From the NCBI GenBank assembly GCA_052258065.1, contig JBQQPY010000002.1, positions 1,550,001-1,614,000 on the forward strand: 64,000 bases of DNA, in the 5' to 3' direction. Shown here in pieces: positions 60,745 through 64,000 of the stretch. Origin of the DNA: JBQQPY01 sp052258065. Its GTDB lineage: Bacteria > Pseudomonadota > Gammaproteobacteria > Enterobacterales > Enterobacteriaceae. The notes below the pieces were generated by a model. The model had not been told where the DNA came from. It made no database searches and was given only the letters and a program-made list of their open reading frames with translations. The position numbers and the translations under genes were made by a program. Every line of letters starts with the position of its first letter. Within the stretch, counting starts at the first letter, position 1.

Positions 60745-61629
60745 TCGCAAGCGTTTAGTTTTATTATTGAAAGTCTATAATGCTTTAGAAATTGAACTAA
60801 AAGCCTGAAAACTAGGTAGCGATAGTTTCGGAAAGCTGAATAGGGAAACAAAATTTAGTTTGCACTCGTTCTGTATGAATTTTATTCAAAATCATTTTTC
60901 ATAAACCTAACCCGAGAAAAAATAAAGGATAATATTTTAGTATTGTAAATCCATTCATATACATAATGGATTCAATTTTCTAACCATGAACTTCTCATTA
61001 GTATAGACAACCTAAGGAAACCTTGCTAGGACTCTGCTTGGTGTTTTTGCGATGCAGAGATCTCGCATATAGATAAATATATCGTCACGTTTTGAAATAT
61101 CTAAAATTATTTTTTGATTTACTCATCAAAGAGCAGCTGATCTAATTAGTGGAGAATATCAGTTTTAAACTATCAGTAGCACTCTGCCTTAATCTGCATT
61201 ACCTTACTGATCTCTTTTCATTCATCACTATCACTTTTACACATTCCGCAAGTTCTTAACTGGAATAATTTCTAAAAAATCTTCCTAGATATGCTGATAT
61301 AGTCTTTGAAAAAGAAATCTCCTTATAGTGAGATAATCTGTTCCAGGCTTTCTGTCTAATCAAGGATAGCGTCGGTGCTAACGACACAACTTTTAAGCAT
61401 CAGCACATCGATGCTAATTCTTACAATTTCTTGTTCTTTGCCTTTGCCGTGCGAAGACTGCTGATACAACGTCAGATTATGATCGAGAGCATAATCGTTA
61501 ACCGCATAAAGCACTTTATGAATATGATAAGAGTATACAAATTTTATTGCTTTTTGTTTTTTTTTGTAATAATGTATTTTTCTAAAAATGTCACTGATTA
61601 TTAATTAATCTTAGTGCTATACCAATATT
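60745..61629. other. Spacer, nothing recognised
   Basis: AT-rich DNA with only short frames on either strand. It does not resemble the three IS families or the R repeats. Confidence 0.4.
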
Positions 61630-62080
61630 AAATAACAAATAAAATAATTAATCTTGATATAAGTTTTATCAATAGTGAAATGCTAATCGATCTTCATGTT
61701 TATCTCATCGCGTTGTCTCTGCCAAGTGGTGACCTCACTTCGCAATATCTCAAGATCGCTTTTACGATCACCTATTTATAAAATCTCAGCTAACGCTTCG
61801 TTATTCGGTAGCTTTACCCATTCAATTTATTTATCATAATTAAATAAAATCAATGCATTAACAACTTTATATACGAAAGTCGTACTCTTACTGATCAACG
61901 TTTTTAGCTGCGTTCTTTCTTTCAATGTAAGGGTTGGAAAATATTTTTCTATCTCTCTATTTTGGAGAATTGCTTTAGCTCTAGCCACATATACTGCAAT
62001 CGCTACTTTTTACGTGTTAAGACATCAGGCTACACGCACAGCAATATGGATACTTTAATGCGGTAACTAAGAGCCTTGGC
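61630..62080 (-). mobile_element. IS630-A relic with an internal deletion
   Basis: The C-terminal end (61640-61745: GAAATGCTAATCGATCTTCA) passes directly to the N-terminal part (61765-62030: AAAATCTCAGCTAACGCTTC), so the middle of the transposase is missing. Confidence 0.65.
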
Positions 62081-62559
62081 ATCAGCGCCCCCAAGTCATA
62101 ACATCGATTAAATCGATACTCAAATTTAGTCGGTTAACGAGATATATCTCGGCTATGAATTACAGGGTAAGTACATGTTATAGTTTTTGATATTATTTAA
62201 TAGAGTCTTCATCTATTTAGAAATTCTCATTTCCAGTGTAGCTTAAGCTGAGCGGTTTGAATATATAATAAATAAAATTGACCATAAAAGCAGCCTGATG
62301 CCCGTAAGGGCATAAATGCCTGAATAATGCTTGCGCAGGCGAACAGCAGGATTAGGCACGCTGCTGCGTGAGCGTAGAAAACATCTAATCTACCACATTT
62401 TACGAAACTGTGCTTAAGAACGCAGCAAGGCCTTTTTTCAAAAGCAATATTGATTTATATTGCAGGCTTCGTATATTTTGCTTGGGAATTCGCCATTAAA
62501 GAATGCGTGCCGGTAAATGGTATAGTTTACTTTTTAGATTTTAAAAATACTTTTCTGAG
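62081..62559. other. Element flank and an unassigned GC-richer patch
   Basis: 62085-62260 is the flank shared with 22430-22640. At 62290-62440 base composition rises and hairpins occur (GATGCCC-GTAA-GGGCAT; GCAGCAAGGCCTTTTTT at the end). It could be an eroded gene or RNA gene. I matched it to none of 4.5S, 6S, tmRNA or RNase P RNA. Confidence 0.4.
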
Positions 62560-62835
62560 TATGCATATTACTCACCTAAGCTTAAGCGAGACTGGAAGTA
62601 GATGCCTTCTAAGTAGATGAATATTCTGCTGAAGAATGTCATAATGCGCATTTACCGTGCAGCTTATGACCAACACGCACCTCGTTAATCAACCAAGTTT
62701 TAGTATCGATTTAAGCAATATTATAATTTGATAACACTGATACTGCGTTTTTGGTAGCCGAATTTAAAGCATCCACACTGCTATGCAGCCTGTTGAAAAA
62801 GCTGAATAAAATATGTAATTAGGAATGCTTTTAGA
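62560..62835. repeat. R4 repeat directly upstream of adk
   Basis: The block runs from ACTCACCTAAGCTTAAGCGA to about TGTTGAAAAAGCTGAATAAA, close to the copies at 14000-14270 and 55170-55440. It ends about 20-40 bases before the adk start. Confidence 0.6.
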
Positions 62836-62855
62836 TTAGCAAGAGAATTGACACA

Positions 62856-63500
62856 ATGCATATCATTTTACTAGGCGCTCCGGGCGCTGGCAAAGGCACT
62901 CAAGCAAAATTTATCATAGAGCAGTACGGCATTCCGCAGATTTCTACCGGTGATATGCTACGTTCTGCGATAAAAGCGCAATCCAAACTTGGAAAGCAGG
63001 CAAAGTTCCTCATGGACGCCGGCAAACTGGTGAGCGACGAACTAGTTATCGCGCTGGTTAAAGAACGCGTCCAACAAGACGACTGTTGCCATGGTTTTCT
63101 GCTAGATGGGTTCCCCCGCACAATTTCCCAGGCGGATGCCATGAAAGAGATGGGTATCGCGGTGGATTATGTTCTGCAGTTCGTAGTGCCGGACACGGTT
63201 ATCATAGACCGTATCGTCGGTCGCCGAGTGCATGCGCCTTCCGGCCGTGTTTATCACGTTAAGTTCAATCAGCCTAAAGAGACGAATAAAGATGACGTCA
63301 CCGGTGAGCCATTGACCACTCGAGAGGATGATCAGGAAGAAACCGTACGTAAACGTCTGACGGAGTACTATCAACAGACCGTACCCCTGATTCACTATTA
63401 CTGTCAAGAAGCGGATTCAGGGAAAACCCGTTTTTTTACGATTGACGGCACCCGAAATGTAAATGAAGTCAGCGATAGGCTGACCGCTATCCTCAGCTGA
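62856..63500 (+). CDS. adk: Adenylate kinase
   Basis: Adk interconverts ATP + AMP and 2 ADP. Its 214 residues match E. coli. The P loop GAPGAGKGTQ is at residues 7-16. The AMP-binding ISTGDMLRSAIKA, the LLDGFPRT motif near residue 82 and the LID domain RRVHAPSGRVYHVKFNQPK with DDVTGEPLTTREDDQEE are present. No lesion is seen. In E. coli adk lies next to htpG and recR. Here recR is at the other end of the window and htpG would lie beyond it, so this arrangement is rearranged. Confidence 0.97.
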   Translation: MHIILLGAPGAGKGTQAKFIIEQYGIPQISTGDMLRSAIKAQSKLGKQAKFLMDAGKLVSDELVIALVKERVQQDDCCHGFLLDGFPRTISQADAMKEMGIAVDYVLQFVVPDTVIIDRIVGRRVHAPSGRVYHVKFNQPKETNKDDVTGEPLTTREDDQEETVRKRLTEYYQQTVPLIHYYCQEADSGKTRFFTIDGTRNVNEVSDRLTAILS

Positions 63501-63869
63501 TTCACTGCTGGGTTATATACTGCTATTGCCTTAGTTAAGTATTGATAGGAGCGGAAACATTGATCGACACCAAGACGCCTGCCTACCGCGCCGGGTTATC
63601 AGTTGGTGCATAGGCTTCGAATAGCTGCCATGATATTTTATTTGTATACTGTGCAAGCTACTCATACTAAAGGGCTTTTTCTGTAAAAGCCTTGTTGCTT
63701 ATTCAGGCTGCAGGCAGTAGCTTTCTCTGTCAAGCACCAAAGAAGAAGTCACCACGCGCTCGCTTGCGCGGCGCGTCAGCAACACGCTTTTATCTGTTTT
63801 ACCCTATAACAGTAGACCCTACTCGAACATCCCCTAGTTTTTTAACAAATAAAAATAGCAGATTCAGTA
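63501..63869. other. Unrecognised stretch after adk
   Basis: No hemH (the E. coli neighbour of adk) can be recognised. The frame DTKTPAYRAGLSVGA (about 63565-63610) and the 85-codon frame at 63692 have no family I can name. A short stem GGCTTTT-TCTG-TAAAAGCC lies near 63673 without a clear T run. Confidence 0.4.
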
Positions 63870-64000
63870 TTTACAGAACTAAAGAAATCTTCCAAAATAG
63901 AGAAATGGGCGCGCATTATTACCCTTGTATCAAAAAAGAGCGCAACTGAAAGTGTTAGTCAGCAAGGACAAGCATGCTGCGCAAAAAAATCATGAATACA
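63870..64000 (+). mobile_element. IS630-A relic, 5' part, continuing past the window
   Basis: The sequence aligns with the IS630-A start at 44970-45080: AAAGAAATCTTCCAAAATAG against AAGAAGTCCTCTACAATAGA. It then reads a piece equivalent to KLLVSKDKHAAQKNHEYI (helix-turn-helix). Confidence 0.65.

Noticed and set aside
5486..64000. Many short dispersed repeats as a possible CRISPR array
   Set aside because: The repeats are long, diverged and irregularly spaced, with no regular repeat-spacer pattern and no cas genes.

Overview
The window comes from the chromosome of a gammaproteobacterium of enterobacterial type in an advanced state of genome decay. Protein after protein aligns closely with its Escherichia coli counterpart, and the gene clusters (dnaX-ybaB-recR, trkH-hemG-rrn, rpsP-rimM-trmD-rplS, lptC-lptA-lptB-ptsN-rapZ, lptM-dapF-yigB-uvrD-corA) keep enterobacterial order. 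Yet only about 21 of 64 kb is intact coding sequence. The rest is AT-rich DNA filled with eroded genes and hundreds-of-bases fragments of dead insertion sequences. This pattern fits a host-restricted insect endosymbiont, most plausibly Sodalis-allied. The species cannot be settled from the sequence alone.

Layout. 0.1-5 kb: recR, ybaB and dnaX (two reading frames joined at a G6 run), with eroded apt and priC. 5-7.5 kb: IS relics. 7.7-10.3 kb: a dead rRNA operon (5S, 23S and 16S all carry deletions) that still contains an apparently intact tRNA-Glu. 10.4-12.5 kb: hemG and trkH. 15.3-16.1 kb: yicC. 21-24.8 kb: ffh, rpsP, rimM, trmD, rplS. 26.6-27.8 kb: a slp/yeaY relic and tsaB. 29.4-31.1 kb: a pat (yfiQ) relic and pssA, the latter split at an A7 run. 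35.6-40.9 kb: the LPS-transport and nitrogen-PTS cluster, with kdsC, rpoN, hpf and npr dead, lptC truncated, and lptA, lptB, ptsN, rapZ intact. 43.5-44.4 kb: an AI-2E transporter relic. 46.7-49.7 kb: lptM, dapF, dead yigA and xerC, yigB. 50.5-54.6 kb: uvrD, corA, dead rarD. 56.8-57.6 kb: xthA. 62.9-63.5 kb: adk.

Three kinds of dead transposase account for most of the recognisable spacer DNA: an IS481-type element, a classical IS630 element (here IS630-A) and a second IS630-type element with a DDE_3 domain (IS630-B). At least two places show one relic inserted in another. Several non-coding repeat blocks (called R1, R4, R5, R6 here) recur between the genes. The islands of conserved order come from different parts of an E. 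coli-like map, and nearly every junction is filled with such repeats.

What survives is information processing and repair (dnaX, recR, uvrD, xthA, ffh, ribosomal proteins, tRNA and rRNA modification), the cell envelope (pssA, lptABC, lptM, dapF), potassium and magnesium uptake (trkH, corA), haem (hemG) and riboflavin (yigB). I found no CRISPR array, phage or defence system. The observations most worth checking are the two split genes at homopolymer runs (dnaX, pssA), the dead rRNA operon with a live tRNA, the truncated lptC, PtsN left without NPr, and a near-perfect 36-bp inverted repeat at 54.8 kb.
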